Shown here piece by piece: positions 51,804 through 60,819 of a DNA stretch of 64,000 nt; within the stretch, counting starts at the first letter, position 1; each line of letters opens with the position of its first letter. This DNA is from Hungatella sp. UBA3048. Lineage in GTDB: Bacteria > Bacillota > Clostridia > Lachnospirales > Lachnospiraceae. The notes below the pieces were generated by a model that was not told the origin of the DNA, made no database searches, and saw nothing but the letters and a program-made list of their open reading frames with translations. Made by a program: the position numbers and the translations under genes. Location: assembly GCA_002367105.1 (NCBI GenBank), contig DFCS01000023.1:26849-90848 (forward strand), written 5' to 3'.

Positions 51804-52514
51804 TCAGCCTCCCAGATAAGCTTTTTTAATTTCATCAGAATCCATCAGTGCCTTGCTTTCTCCATGGGTAACAAGATTGCCCACTTCCAATACATAGGTC
51901 CTGTCAGATATGGACATGGCCATAAATGCATTCTGCTCCACGATAGCAATCGGTATATTTCTCACCTTATTTACGCGGACAATTACATCAAACATGTCAT
52001 CAACAATGACTGGTGCAAGACCAAGGCTTGGCTCATCAAGCATCAAAAGCTCAGGATCTGACATAAGCCCTCTTGCTATGGCTAGCATCTGCTGCTCGCC
52101 TCCTGACATGGAACCGGCTTTTTGTTTTGCCCGTTCCTTAAGCCTCGGAAAAATATCGTATTGTTCTTCCAGATGACGCTCCATCTCCGCCTTTGATAAC
52201 TTTACAGAATAAGCGCCCATTTCCAGATTTTCCTGAACAGTCATATTGGGGAAAATTTCACGGCCCTCAGGGATATAAACAATCTTTTTACTTACCACCT
52301 TATGGGGAGGAAGGCCGCTTATGACCTGGCCGTTGTATTCGATCGTGCCGTTTTTCGGTTTATTGATTCCCATGATGGATTTCATCAGGGTAGTTTTTCC
52401 TGCCCCGTTGGCTCCGATGATGGATACGATCTCCCGGTTACCCACTTCAATGGATACGTCAAACAGAGCCTGAACCTTGCCATAATATACGTCAATGCCA
52501 TTTACTTTAAGCAT
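51804..52514 (-). CDS. livF: Branched-chain amino acid-type ABC transporter ATPase LivF
   Basis: 236 residues, a single ATPase domain: GANGAGKTTLMKSIMGIN, MSGGEQQMLAIARGLM, LLMLDEPSLGLAPVIVDD and NAFMAMSISDRTYVLEVGN, all in LivF order. The ATG overlaps the livG stop by 8 nt, indicating coupled translation. With LivG it energises the LivHM pore. Length and motifs are normal. Family members also carry urea, amides or aromatic acids, so specificity is set by the binding protein, not by this subunit. Confidence 0.95.
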   Translation of the reverse strand: MLKVNGIDVYYGKVQALFDVSIEVGNREIVSIIGANGAGKTTLMKSIMGINKPKNGTIEYNGQVISGLPPHKVVSKKIVYIPEGREIFPNMTVQENLEMGAYSVKLSKAEMERHLEEQYDIFPRLKERAKQKAGSMSGGEQQMLAIARGLMSDPELLMLDEPSLGLAPVIVDDMFDVIVRVNKVRNIPIAIVEQNAFMAMSISDRTYVLEVGNLVTHGESKALMDSDEIKKAYLGG

Positions 52515-53322
52515 TTGAAGCCCCCCTTGCCATATTCTGTTTATACCGGTCGCCTAAATACGCTTTTATTACCAGCGGATCCTGCTGTATTTCTTCCGGT
52601 GTGCCTTCGGCAATTTTAGCGCCGAAGTTAATAACGGTAATATAATTGCTGATATTCATGATAACATCCATATTGTGCTCAATGAGGAAAATATCAATGC
52701 CGGAATCAAATACCTTCAGCATAATATTTACAAATTCCACACGTTCGGAAGGATTGAGTCCTGCGGCAGGCTCATCTAAGAACAGAAGTCTTGGATCTGA
52801 CATGAGAGACCTGGCAAGCTCCGTAAGTTTCTGTTTTCCGTAAGGCATATTGGATGGATACTCTTCTGCCAGATCCTTTAATCCCATAAACTCCAGGATC
52901 TGATCTGCCTTTTCATTCATCAGCTTCTCTTCCCTGTATGCGTTCTTAATATCAAACAGAAAAGGCACAAAGCCCTGCTTCCGGTCTGACATATTTCCCA
53001 TCATTAAGTTTTCTTTCACTGTCATGGAACGGTATAACTTTAAATTCTGGAAGGTCCGGCTGCAGCTGGTCTGGGCGATCTGATGGGCACTCATACCGCT
53101 TATTTTCGTATCCTCATGGTAGATCTCACCCTCTGTTAAGGGCAGAAGGCCGGTGATCATATTGATAGCAGTTGACTTGCCGGCTCCGTTTGGTCCGATC
53201 AAAGCATGAATGGTACGTTCCTTCATATCCAGAGACAGATCATTTACCGCAACCAGACCGGAAAAGCGTTTTGTTACATGTTTCAGGGTTAAAATAGATT
53301 TTCCTTCTCTGTTATCTGCCAT
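52507..53322 (-). CDS. livG: Branched-chain amino acid-type ABC transporter ATPase LivG
   Basis: About 271 residues from the ATG at 53322 (AAAGGAG upstream). Motifs: GPNGAGKSTAINMITGLLP, SCSRTFQNLKLYRSMTVKEN (LivG Q-loop), PYGKQKLTELARSLMSDP in place of a canonical LSGGQ signature, and LFLDEPAAGLNPSERVEF. The C-terminal NFGAKIAEGTPEEIQQDPLV with IKAYLG is the LivG tail. The start overlaps livM's end by 11 nt. The altered signature (MPYGKQ) is found in many LivG proteins. Confidence 0.94.
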   Translation of the reverse strand: MADNREGKSILTLKHVTKRFSGLVAVNDLSLDMKERTIHALIGPNGAGKSTAINMITGLLPLTEGEIYHEDTKISGMSAHQIAQTSCSRTFQNLKLYRSMTVKENLMMGNMSDRKQGFVPFLFDIKNAYREEKLMNEKADQILEFMGLKDLAEEYPSNMPYGKQKLTELARSLMSDPRLLFLDEPAAGLNPSERVEFVNIMLKVFDSGIDIFLIEHNMDVIMNISNYITVINFGAKIAEGTPEEIQQDPLVIKAYLGDRYKQNMARGASNA

Positions 53323-54283
53323 TTGCCTGCGCTCCTTTCCCTGCTTTTGCTGCCTTCTTCTTTCCCTTAAATAGAGAAACGATCCCATTTGGCATAAAGA
53401 TAACAAACAGCAGAGTGATGATTGAAAATACCAGCCAGTAGTAATTTTCCATGAATCTTAAAAATTCCGGCACTAAAGTAACCAGAATCGCACCGAGCAC
53501 ATTGCCTGGCACAGAGCCGATCCCTCCGATAACCAGCATTACTACGTAGTTAATGGAATACTCCAGGTTATATGCACTTGGATTGATGAAACCAACGTAA
53601 TGGGCATAAAGGCTTCCTGCCACGGTTGCATAAACGGCTGCAAGGGTAAACGCTAAAATCTTAATGGATGCAATGTTGATCCCTCCTGCTTCCACCGCAT
53701 CCGGATTATCCTTAACCGCCAGGAAAGCCCGTCCCCATTTGGAATTAACAATCCTATAAGCGTTAAAGATAAGAATGACCGCTATGACCAGATAAAGATA
53801 GTAAACCTCTTTATTGGTCTGGAATTTATGGCCCAGGATAGAAAATGGGGGAATTCCCGTTACGCCCAATGCTCCTCCTGTTAAGCCTGTCAAATTCGTC
53901 ATCAATATACGGACGATTTCAGAAAAACCTATGGTAGTAAGGGCCAGATAAACTCCGGATACCCTTAAGGAAGGATAGCCAAGACCCATTCCTATTAAAA
54001 ATCCCATGCACACGGCTGCGATTAAGCAAATCCATGGATTGATCCCAAGTCTTGTTGCCAGCAGGGAAGACGTATATGCTCCCATAGAGAATATACCGGC
54101 AGTTCCCAGATTCATCTGACCGGTAAGGCCGGTTATGAAATTAAGACCCACTACTATAATGATATTAATTAATACCTGGATCATCAGATTCAGATGATAG
54201 TTATTGGAAATAAACATGGGTAGGATCGCTGCCAGAGCAATGGCTGCTGCTGCAATTAATGCTGATGTTTTATTTATTTTCAT
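53312..54283 (-). CDS. livM: Branched-chain amino acid-type ABC transporter permease LivM
   Basis: 323 residues, eight to nine helices. Family features: NFITGLTGQMNLGTAGIFSM (the first conserved loop), GYPSLRVSGVYLALTTIGFS, WGRAFLAVKDNPDAVEAGGI and YVVMLVIGGIGSVPGNVLGA. The C-terminus has a basic tail (KGKKKAAKAGKG). It pairs with LivH to form the pore. It starts 15 nt after livH and overlaps livG. Confidence 0.94.
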   Translation of the reverse strand: MKINKTSALIAAAAIALAAILPMFISNNYHLNLMIQVLINIIIVVGLNFITGLTGQMNLGTAGIFSMGAYTSSLLATRLGINPWICLIAAVCMGFLIGMGLGYPSLRVSGVYLALTTIGFSEIVRILMTNLTGLTGGALGVTGIPPFSILGHKFQTNKEVYYLYLVIAVILIFNAYRIVNSKWGRAFLAVKDNPDAVEAGGINIASIKILAFTLAAVYATVAGSLYAHYVGFINPSAYNLEYSINYVVMLVIGGIGSVPGNVLGAILVTLVPEFLRFMENYYWLVFSIITLLFVIFMPNGIVSLFKGKKKAAKAGKGAQANGR

Positions 54284-54298
54284 TGCTTTCCTCCTCCC

Positions 54299-55165
54299 TT
54301 ATCTCTTATTTCCCAGAATTCCTGACGGTCTTACCAGCAAGAAAATGATTAACAGTACAAATGACAAACAGTCTTTATAAACAGACGGAATCAGCATACT
54401 TCCAAAGATTTCAACCACTCCCAGAAGGATACCGCCCACAATTGCCCCTGGAAGGTAGCCAAAACCGCCGATGACTCCGGAGGCAAATCCTTTTAATCCG
54501 ATCATGGATGACATTTGAAGTTCCACATTGAAGATAGGAATTACCAGGATTCCGATGGTGGCGCAGACAATCGCTGATAAACCAATGGTAAAAGCGATGT
54601 TCATGGGAACATTGATTCCCATTAAGGATGCTGCCGTTTTATTTTCCGATACACAACGCATGGCTTTTCCGGTCTTGGTTGCTTTAAAGAAAACCTGAAG
54701 GCCAGCGGTAATTAAGGAACATACCACAATAATCACCAAATGGGATTTTGAGACTACCACAGAGCCAAAGTGAATGGATCCTCTCATGAAATTATCCAGT
54801 GTAAAGGGAAGAGGCCCCCAGATCAGGCGGACCGACTCTATCATGATCCTGCCAAGGATAACGGTTCCGATCACTGCGAATAAATTGGTGGAAAGCTTGC
54901 TGAGCGGATTAAAAATTACAAACGCACTGACAATTCCTAATAAAAACATGGTGAGAATCGTGAAAAGAATTGCCAGTATCGGCGGAAGGCCAAGACCCAG
55001 CACATAGGTTCCGGCAAACATATAAGCTCCGAATAAGATGAACTTATCATGGCTGAAATTGAGTAATCCTGTTGCGTTCCAGATAAGAGTGTACTCAATA
55101 CCAACCAGAGCATAGATAAAACCCATGGCAATACCGGTAATGAGCAGCTGTACAAATACCTGCAT
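54299..55165 (-). CDS. livH: Branched-chain amino acid-type ABC transporter permease LivH
   Basis: 288 residues, eight helices, with LVGIEYTLIWNATGLLNFSH (LivH usually has GL.L.f...G.iN.ahG), GKAMRCVSENKTAASLMGIN and the second conserved loop GLKGFASGVIGGFGYLPGAI. It forms the LivHM channel for the substrate delivered by the binding protein encoded upstream. A GC-rich hairpin (55188-55219) lies in the 73-nt gap after livJ. Confidence 0.94.
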   Translation of the reverse strand: MQVFVQLLITGIAMGFIYALVGIEYTLIWNATGLLNFSHDKFILFGAYMFAGTYVLGLGLPPILAILFTILTMFLLGIVSAFVIFNPLSKLSTNLFAVIGTVILGRIMIESVRLIWGPLPFTLDNFMRGSIHFGSVVVSKSHLVIIVVCSLITAGLQVFFKATKTGKAMRCVSENKTAASLMGINVPMNIAFTIGLSAIVCATIGILVIPIFNVELQMSSMIGLKGFASGVIGGFGYLPGAIVGGILLGVVEIFGSMLIPSVYKDCLSFVLLIIFLLVRPSGILGNKR

Positions 55166-55187
55166 ATGTAGTACCTCCTCGTTATTT

Positions 55188-55219
55188 GCACCCGGCAGCT
55201 GTTTTAAGCCGCCGGGTGC
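55188..55219 (-). terminator. Intercistronic GC-rich hairpin between livJ and livH
   Basis: GCACCCGGC and GCCGGGTGC arms, extendable to 12 bp with one wobble, with an 8-nt loop and only a short A-rich tail. It may stabilise or attenuate the message after the binding-protein gene, giving excess binding protein. Confidence 0.6.
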
Positions 55220-55238
55220 CGTTTATTCCCTTTTATAA

Positions 55239-56450
55239 TCAGTCTAAGGATACCTGCTTGGATACAGACATATTCTTTTCTCCGTTAAACTCCAGAATAT
55301 AAAGGTTCGTATTCATCTCTCCCTGCTCAGAGCAGTTGAGCTTTCCAAATACAGCATTAAAATCTTTTGTTTCAGAAAGAGCCTTGCGAATATCTTCCGG
55401 TTTATCAGAGCCTGCCCGTTCAATGGCATCGGCTGTTAAGTAAGCAGCAGTATAATACATAGCTGCATAACGTTCCACGTCAGCTCCCCATCGTGTCTTA
55501 AAATCATCTAAGAATTTCTTCATGGTCTCATTGGTCTGGTCAGCGTAGAAATCTGTAGATGCAAAAGTACCTTCCAGCTGTTTTGCATCGCATAAATCAT
55601 AGGTCTGGGACTGTGCCAGAGCATTAGGTCCGACATGAGGAAGCTCTCCCATACCAAGCTCGTCCAGCTGACGGACAATCAAAGCCGCCTCTGCGTCATG
55701 GGAAAAATCAAAGATAACATCAGGTCCCCAGCCTTTTATTTTGGAAAGCTGTGATGTTAAGTCCTTATCGCCAGATGTAAAGCCTTCTGAGTAATACTCA
55801 ATCCCATTCTTTTCGCAATACAGTTTTGTGGCATTGTCAGCCGCTACACCGTAATCGTCTGTATCATAGAGAGCTCCAACCTTTGCAGCACCAAACTGGT
55901 CCTTGGCAAACTCCACCATAGCCGGTCCAACGGCTCCATCAGAAACGGATATACGGAAAAAGTATGGATTCTGTGCATCTAAAAGCTTTGGTGAGGTAGC
56001 AGCGCTGATAAAAGGAACTCCTGCCTTCCGATATAACTCCTGAGTTGCAGATGCCATGGGAGAAGTATGAGGTCCGATCGCTACCGAAACATTTTCGCCA
56101 AGGATCTTATTGACTGCATTTACCGCACCTGTGGGAGTCCCTGTGTCATCAACCAGAACCATCTCCAAAGGTCTTCCTCCCAGCACTCCGCCTTTGGCAT
56201 TGATTTCTTCAAACGCCATGGTTACGGCCTGCTTCATACGAAGCCCGCCGGCTGCCATAGGGCCGGTTACCATGTTGGATACTCCCACCTTGATCGGAGC
56301 ACCGGTAGCCGTTGACTGGGCTCCTGCCTTCGTTTCACCTGAAGCCGGAGCTTTCGCTGCACCTGATGTACTGCTGCCGCAGCCGGCCAGGGATGAGACA
56401 GTCATACCAACCGCCATTGCCATGCATAAAACTTTTTTCATCCTTCTCAT
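55239..56450 (-). CDS. livJ: Branched-chain amino acid-type substrate-binding lipoprotein
   Basis: 403 residues; AGGAGG is 8 nt before the ATG. Signal peptide with lipobox SLAGCGSS (Cys about 24). The mature part is the Leu/Ile/Val-binding type I fold: GVSNMVTGPMAAGGLRMKQA, FEEINAKGGVLGGRPLEMVL, VDDTGTPTGAVNAVNKIL, IGPHTSPMASATQELYRKAG, GALYDTDDYGVAADNATKLY. It captures an amino acid or small organic ligand outside the membrane and passes it to LivHM. The gene heads the operon, behind a promoter at 56538-56566 and palindromes that may bind the divergent GntR protein. Confidence 0.92.
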   Translation of the reverse strand: MRRMKKVLCMAMAVGMTVSSLAGCGSSTSGAAKAPASGETKAGAQSTATGAPIKVGVSNMVTGPMAAGGLRMKQAVTMAFEEINAKGGVLGGRPLEMVLVDDTGTPTGAVNAVNKILGENVSVAIGPHTSPMASATQELYRKAGVPFISAATSPKLLDAQNPYFFRISVSDGAVGPAMVEFAKDQFGAAKVGALYDTDDYGVAADNATKLYCEKNGIEYYSEGFTSGDKDLTSQLSKIKGWGPDVIFDFSHDAEAALIVRQLDELGMGELPHVGPNALAQSQTYDLCDAKQLEGTFASTDFYADQTNETMKKFLDDFKTRWGADVERYAAMYYTAAYLTADAIERAGSDKPEDIRKALSETKDFNAVFGKLNCSEQGEMNTNLYILEFNGEKNMSVSKQVSLD

Positions 56451-56485
56451 GTTTTAATCCTCCTCTTACGAATTATGAGTTCAAT

Positions 56486-56526
56486 TAAATCGATTTAGAA
56501 ATATATTAATTCAGCAGTAATATATT
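56486..56526. promoter_or_regulatory. Candidate operator palindromes of the liv operon
   Basis: A perfect 12-nt palindrome TAAATCGATTTA (56486-56497) and a perfect 9-nt inverted repeat AATATATTA/TAATATATT with 9-nt spacer (56500-56526). Both lie just downstream of the predicted start site in the leader. A GntR/FCD gene is divergent, so repression by blocking is plausible. Confidence 0.5.
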
Positions 56527-56537
56527 TTCATGGCGTT

Positions 56538-56566
56538 AGTATACTATAGCAGTGTTTGAAAAGCAA
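56538..56566 (-). promoter_or_regulatory. Promoter of the liv operon
   Basis: TTGCTT (56561-56566), 17 nt, TATACT (56538-56543) on the minus strand, about 90 nt before livJ. The rest of the intergenic region up to the GntR gene (56567-56838) is strongly AT-rich, without further recognisable structure. Confidence 0.6.
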
Positions 56567-56838
56567 TAATAAATATTTTTTTAACAAGGATTTTGTTTCT
56601 TTTATCCATTTAAAACCTCAGTTTTTTATGCACTTTAACGATAATAATCATTTTTCATGTGATAATAGTATAATTTTTTATTTATATTTATTATTTTCAT
56701 CCATGGTAAAAACATAACTTGTCCTGTATACTGTATCTATTGTGCTAATTTTTCTTGAAAGTAATATATTGATATCAATTTAAAATATCCATGTCCGAAT
56801 CTTTCCGTGACATAGCTATAACGCAAAGGAGCGCTGAA

Positions 56839-57525
56839 ATGACGAAAAAGTTTACCCAAAACCCGGGAGAGTCTGCACGTGAATATGCCCTTCGGTTTCT
56901 TTTGGACCAGATTATCAACCTGGAATTCACGCCGGGACAAAAAATCTCTGATATAGAAATCTCAAAAGAATTAAACATCAGCCGGACTCCCGTCAGAGAA
57001 GCCATTCTTTCTCTGACCAATGGCCATTTGATCGAAAGCTATCCTCAAAAGGGGATTTTTGTTTCTTTGATCGATAGTAATATCGTGGAACAGGTATGTA
57101 CCATGAGGAAGATGATTGAGGGGCCGCTGGCAGAAATGAGCTGTGATTTTATCACCCAGGAGCACCTGGATAACTTATATGATTATATAACGCTTCAAAA
57201 AGATTACGCATCCAACGGACCGAGGGAGAACTTCGAGAAATTTCTGACTCTGGATATTGCTTTCCATAAAGAATTTTATGATATATGCGGTATGACCTTT
57301 ATCTATGACACCATGCAGACCATCATGCCTCACTTTGACAGGCAGCGTAAGCTGAGTTATCAGATCAATGTATCAGACCGTGTCATCAGCGATCACTCCG
57401 CCATCTGCAAAGCCATCATGGACAAGGATAAGAAAAAGGCTTCTGAAGCCATGATCCGGCACATATCCACCGCACTGGCAGATCAGACCATACTAAAAAA
57501 AGAATTTCCCGATTATTTCATCTGA
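56839..57525 (+). CDS. GntR family regulator with FCD domain, divergent from the liv operon
   Basis: About 228 residues from the ATG at 56839, which has AAGGAG about 8 nt upstream; an earlier in-frame ATG at 56791 has none. Winged helix at residues 10-75 (LEFTPGQKISDIEISKELNI, SRTPVREAIL, then YPQKGIFVSLID); the FCD domain follows with the histidines in DIAFHKEFYD, DHSAICKA and RHISTAL. FCD regulators respond to small organic acids. Its position, divergent from livJ with palindromes between, makes the liv-adh operon the obvious target. A hairpin (57558-57582) follows the gene. Confidence 0.9.
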   Translation: MTKKFTQNPGESAREYALRFLLDQIINLEFTPGQKISDIEISKELNISRTPVREAILSLTNGHLIESYPQKGIFVSLIDSNIVEQVCTMRKMIEGPLAEMSCDFITQEHLDNLYDYITLQKDYASNGPRENFEKFLTLDIAFHKEFYDICGMTFIYDTMQTIMPHFDRQRKLSYQINVSDRVISDHSAICKAIMDKDKKKASEAMIRHISTALADQTILKKEFPDYFI

Positions 57526-57557
57526 CGGATCGGTACTATATTTTGATACCATAAGGA

Positions 57558-57582
57558 GCCGTAAAACAGAACGTTTTACGGC
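57558..57582. terminator. Hairpin between convergent GntR and DUF1667 genes
   Basis: GCCGTAAAAC and GTTTTACGGC arms around AGAAC. There is no clear T run on either side, so termination is probable but not certain. Confidence 0.55.
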
Positions 57583-57605
57583 TGCTATCTATTGCCGGAT
57601 CTTAA

Positions 57606-57995
57606 TTATTTCTGCAGTTCGCCGGCCGGCACAGATTTTGTCACAATCACATCTGCATCATATCCAAAAATATTTTTTACGATAACCGTTCCGGCTGCCA
57701 CAGGTGCTTTAAGACTGCACTTCTTTATCTCTTCCATGGCATCAAAGATTCTGGCTTTTGGGATCGGGTTCGTCAGACGTACGCTGGCTAATGGCAGAAT
57801 TCCTCCTTTTACCAGAACTGAAGTTGCAATATTACGGCGGGGATCGATCAGTTCCTGCTTCACATAAATCTCACCTCTGGGGCAGAGGGCACCATCTATG
57901 GACCGTATCAGGCTGCCGCTGCCCTCTTTTATTTCTATATCTGCGCTTATTTCGCACCCGTTCGGACAGATAATACAGGTAAATTCCTTCATCAT
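57606..57995 (-). CDS. DUF1667 protein, partner of the dehydrogenase pair
   Basis: 129 residues; the ATG at 57995 overlaps the stop of the previous gene as ATGA. The N-terminus EFTCIICPNGCEISADIE with a later ALCPRGEIY gives a C-x2-C-x3-C...C set that may bind a metal or Fe-S cluster. The rest is beta-rich (PLASVRLTNPIPKARI). DUF1667 proteins occur almost always after a GlpA-like and a NAD(P)/FAD-dependent oxidoreductase gene, as here, and are thought to be a third, electron-carrying subunit. That role is not proven. Confidence 0.85.
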   Translation of the reverse strand: MMKEFTCIICPNGCEISADIEIKEGSGSLIRSIDGALCPRGEIYVKQELIDPRRNIATSVLVKGGILPLASVRLTNPIPKARIFDAMEEIKKCSLKAPVAAGTVIVKNIFGYDADVIVTKSVPAGELQK

Positions 57996-59251
57996 TCTAC
58001 GCACACCTCCAAATCTGAGCCGGATACCAGCTTTTCATGTGAAATAACAAAGCGGATCATTTCTGCGGGTATGGCTTTTTTCATCTTTTTAGCTGCCACT
58101 TCCTTCCCAGCCTGGCGCACAACAATGCGGCAGTCCTTCATTGGTCTTTTTACCCTTAAGGACAACGTAAATTCTTTCGTTCCGCTGACTCTTTGAGGTA
58201 CCGTATACCCGATATTGCAGTCAGCTTTAATCGCAATGGCAGCCGGCTTGAGACTTCCCTCCTTTACGTATTCCGCCACGGAATCGGCCAGACTCTCCGC
58301 CTCGATCGAGACAAAATCAACCAGGTCATGTACATGAAGGACGTTTCCTGCGGCAAAGATCCCTTCTGCATCAGTCTGGAAATATTCGTCTACAAGGGCT
58401 CCCCTGGTCCGTTCATCTAAGATAACTCCCGCATCCAGAGATAGTTCATTCTCCGGAATCAGGCCGACGGAAAGAATGAGCGTATCACACTGGTACTCTT
58501 TTTCTGTTCCTGGGATGGGCATAAAATTCTCATCAACCTGAGATACCGTGACGCCGGTAAGCCTGGTATTTCCATGAATTGCGGTTATTCCATGGCTTAA
58601 ATACAGTGGTATGTCATAATCATTAAGACACTGTTCAATATTGCGCGGCAATCCGCTGGGATAAGGCTGGATTTCAAATACAGCCTTTACATGAGCGCCT
58701 TCCAGAGTAAGCCGGCGGGCCATAATCATGCCGATATCTCCGGAGCCCAGTATTACCGCTTCCTTAGCCGGCATGGTATTAAAGAGATTCATATAAGCCT
58801 GTGCAACTCCGGCTGTAAATACGCCCGCAGGCCGCTCACCCGGAATTCCAATAGCTCCCCTTGTCCGCTCCCGGCAGCCCATGGTCAGGATCACTGCCTT
58901 TGCCTGCCAGGTTCTCATGCCTTCCCTGGAAACTGCCGTCACTTCTCTTTCACGGGTCACCTCCAGTACCGTTGCATCTGTTATGTAAGGAATATTCAGT
59001 TCTTCTATTGTGTCAATGAAACGCTGTGCATATTCAGGACCGCTTAAGGCAGTCTGAAATCGGGTCAGTCCGAATCCGTCGTGAATGCATTGACGCAGGA
59101 TGCCTCCCAGCTGCTTTTCCCGCTCTATGATCAGCAGGTTGAAAACTCCACGTCGGTAAAGTTTTGCCGCTGCTGCAAGCCCGGCAGGTCCTCCGCCTAC
59201 AATCACAACATCCACCTGTTCTATCTGGATCTCTTTTCGTTCTGCATTCAT
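57992..59251 (-). CDS. NAD(P)/FAD-dependent oxidoreductase of the glycerol-3-phosphate-dehydrogenase-like trio
   Basis: 419 residues; AGGAGG precedes the ATG, which overlaps the previous stop as ATGA. FAD motif VDVVIVGGGPAGLAAAAKLY near the N-terminus, a central NAD(P) motif AVILGSGDIGMIMARRLTLE and the final FAD contact GIFAAGNVLHVHDLVDFV. A conserved ILTMGCRERTRGAIGIPG lies in the middle. This protein sits between a GlpA-like dehydrogenase and a DUF1667 protein, a trio widespread in Clostridia. It is likely the NAD(P)H-side electron entry or exit of a membrane-free complex. Confidence 0.9.
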   Translation of the reverse strand: MNAERKEIQIEQVDVVIVGGGPAGLAAAAKLYRRGVFNLLIIEREKQLGGILRQCIHDGFGLTRFQTALSGPEYAQRFIDTIEELNIPYITDATVLEVTREREVTAVSREGMRTWQAKAVILTMGCRERTRGAIGIPGERPAGVFTAGVAQAYMNLFNTMPAKEAVILGSGDIGMIMARRLTLEGAHVKAVFEIQPYPSGLPRNIEQCLNDYDIPLYLSHGITAIHGNTRLTGVTVSQVDENFMPIPGTEKEYQCDTLILSVGLIPENELSLDAGVILDERTRGALVDEYFQTDAEGIFAAGNVLHVHDLVDFVSIEAESLADSVAEYVKEGSLKPAAIAIKADCNIGYTVPQRVSGTKEFTLSLRVKRPMKDCRIVVRQAGKEVAAKKMKKAIPAEMIRFVISHEKLVSGSDLEVCVE

Positions 59252-60714
59252 GACTCCACCTCCTGCCGTACTTTGCCAAAGAACATATTAGAACCTTTTC
59301 TGGCATATTGGATCTGATCTTCTTTTTTCCCCAGTTCCTGCTCCAGCAGCTGTGCAATGCGCATCTGGCAGTAACCGCCCTGGCAGCGCCCCATCATCGA
59401 GCGTGTTCTATACTTAATCCCAGTTAAGGTATCAACTCCCAGAGGATTATGGATAGCCTGGAGGATCTCAGCCTTAGTCACTTTTTCACAACGGCAGATC
59501 ACCTCTCCGTATTCGGGATTTTCCAGAATTTTAAGGTTCTGCTCTTCTTTTGAAAGCTCCGCAAACCGCACAACACCTTTGCGTATGGGATTAAAGGAGG
59601 AGTTAAGGGCAAGCGTTTCCCTCTCTGCCATGAGCCCGACCGCATAGCGGGCAATCGGGACAGCCGCAGTCAGTCCGGGAGATTCTATGCCTATCAGATT
59701 GATGGCTCGCGGCGCTGTCATATCCTGCACTTCAATTTTAAAGTCCTGGATTGCTCCATTCTCATCCACCCATTTGGGAAGGATTCCGGAATAATTACGG
59801 ATATAATCCTTTTTATGGATGCAGGGCCATAAGTCAGAGGCACTCCTTGCTAAATAGTCCATATTTTCCTGGGATACGCCATAATATGTAAAATTCCTTG
59901 TCAGATCCGCATTGGGCCCGACGATCACATTGCCGTCTGTCGTATTCGTCACATGGATCCCCATATAAGTATTGCTGGGAACCGGGTAAACCGGCATGGG
60001 AAGCAAAGGACCGGTCCTTTTATCCAGAATGATGTAATCTCCCTTGGAACCTATGATCTTATATCCGCCCATACCAAGCAGCTCTGATATTTTCCCGCAG
60101 CCTAAGCCGGCACTGTTCACTACCCAGCGGCTGTAAAAGGTTCCGCCTGATGTGGTGATCACATAATTGGAATCCCCATCTCTTTCAATGGCTGTCACCT
60201 CGCGGTCAAAGAAATAATCCACACCATTTTCTGCGGCATTCTCAGCCAGGGCAACTGTATATCCGAAAGGATCTACGATTCCGCTTTCAGCAGAATACAT
60301 GGCAAATTCCCCTACAACAGCAGGCACCAGTTCATGAAGCCGCTCTTTTCCGATCAGCTCCATCCCATTTACACCATTGGCTTTGCCCTGCTTCATGGTC
60401 CGTTCCAGCGCTTCCTGATCCTCCGGTGTGTTACCTACCAGTACCTTTCCGCAACGTTCAAAAGGAAAATCCAGTTCTTCGGAAAGTTGTCCCATGATTT
60501 GATTGCCTTCCACACACAGTTTCGCTTTTAGAGAACCGGTGTCATACGCGAATCCTCCGTGGATCACCCCGGAATTACGCCCGCTCGTCTCACAGCAGAC
60601 ATCCAGGTTCTTTTCCAAAACGCCTATTTTTAAGCGATATCTGGACATTTCTCTGGCAATTGCACTTCCAATGACCCCGCCTCCGATAATTAGTACATCA
60701 TATAATTGTTTCAA
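59248..60714 (-). CDS. GlpA-like FAD-dependent dehydrogenase with [2Fe-2S] BFD domain
   Basis: About 488 residues from the TTG at 60714 (GGAGG 9 nt upstream); an earlier ATG gives an unlikely 25-residue extension. N-terminal FAD motif YDVLIIGGGVIGSAIAREMS, the DAO-fold domain with CCETSGRNSGVIHGGFAYDT, and GVRFA-type C-terminal half. A BFD-like [2Fe-2S] domain has CRCEKVTKAEIL and later MMGRCQGGYCQMRI. These are features of anaerobic glycerol-3-phosphate dehydrogenase GlpA or L-2-hydroxyglutarate-type oxidases. With the downstream oxidoreductase and DUF1667 protein it should form one enzyme. The substrate (glycerol-3-phosphate or another 2-hydroxy compound) is not certain. Confidence 0.88.
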   Translation of the reverse strand: MKQLYDVLIIGGGVIGSAIAREMSRYRLKIGVLEKNLDVCCETSGRNSGVIHGGFAYDTGSLKAKLCVEGNQIMGQLSEELDFPFERCGKVLVGNTPEDQEALERTMKQGKANGVNGMELIGKERLHELVPAVVGEFAMYSAESGIVDPFGYTVALAENAAENGVDYFFDREVTAIERDGDSNYVITTSGGTFYSRWVVNSAGLGCGKISELLGMGGYKIIGSKGDYIILDKRTGPLLPMPVYPVPSNTYMGIHVTNTTDGNVIVGPNADLTRNFTYYGVSQENMDYLARSASDLWPCIHKKDYIRNYSGILPKWVDENGAIQDFKIEVQDMTAPRAINLIGIESPGLTAAVPIARYAVGLMAERETLALNSSFNPIRKGVVRFAELSKEEQNLKILENPEYGEVICRCEKVTKAEILQAIHNPLGVDTLTGIKYRTRSMMGRCQGGYCQMRIAQLLEQELGKKEDQIQYARKGSNMFFGKVRQEVES

Positions 60715-60819
60715 TATTTTTGACCTCCAGAAATAAATAAACACTATAGGGCGAATATTCATCCTACAAATATATTCTATTTTTATCACATTCGCTGGAA
60801 TAAGTCAAGAAAAAGTAAA

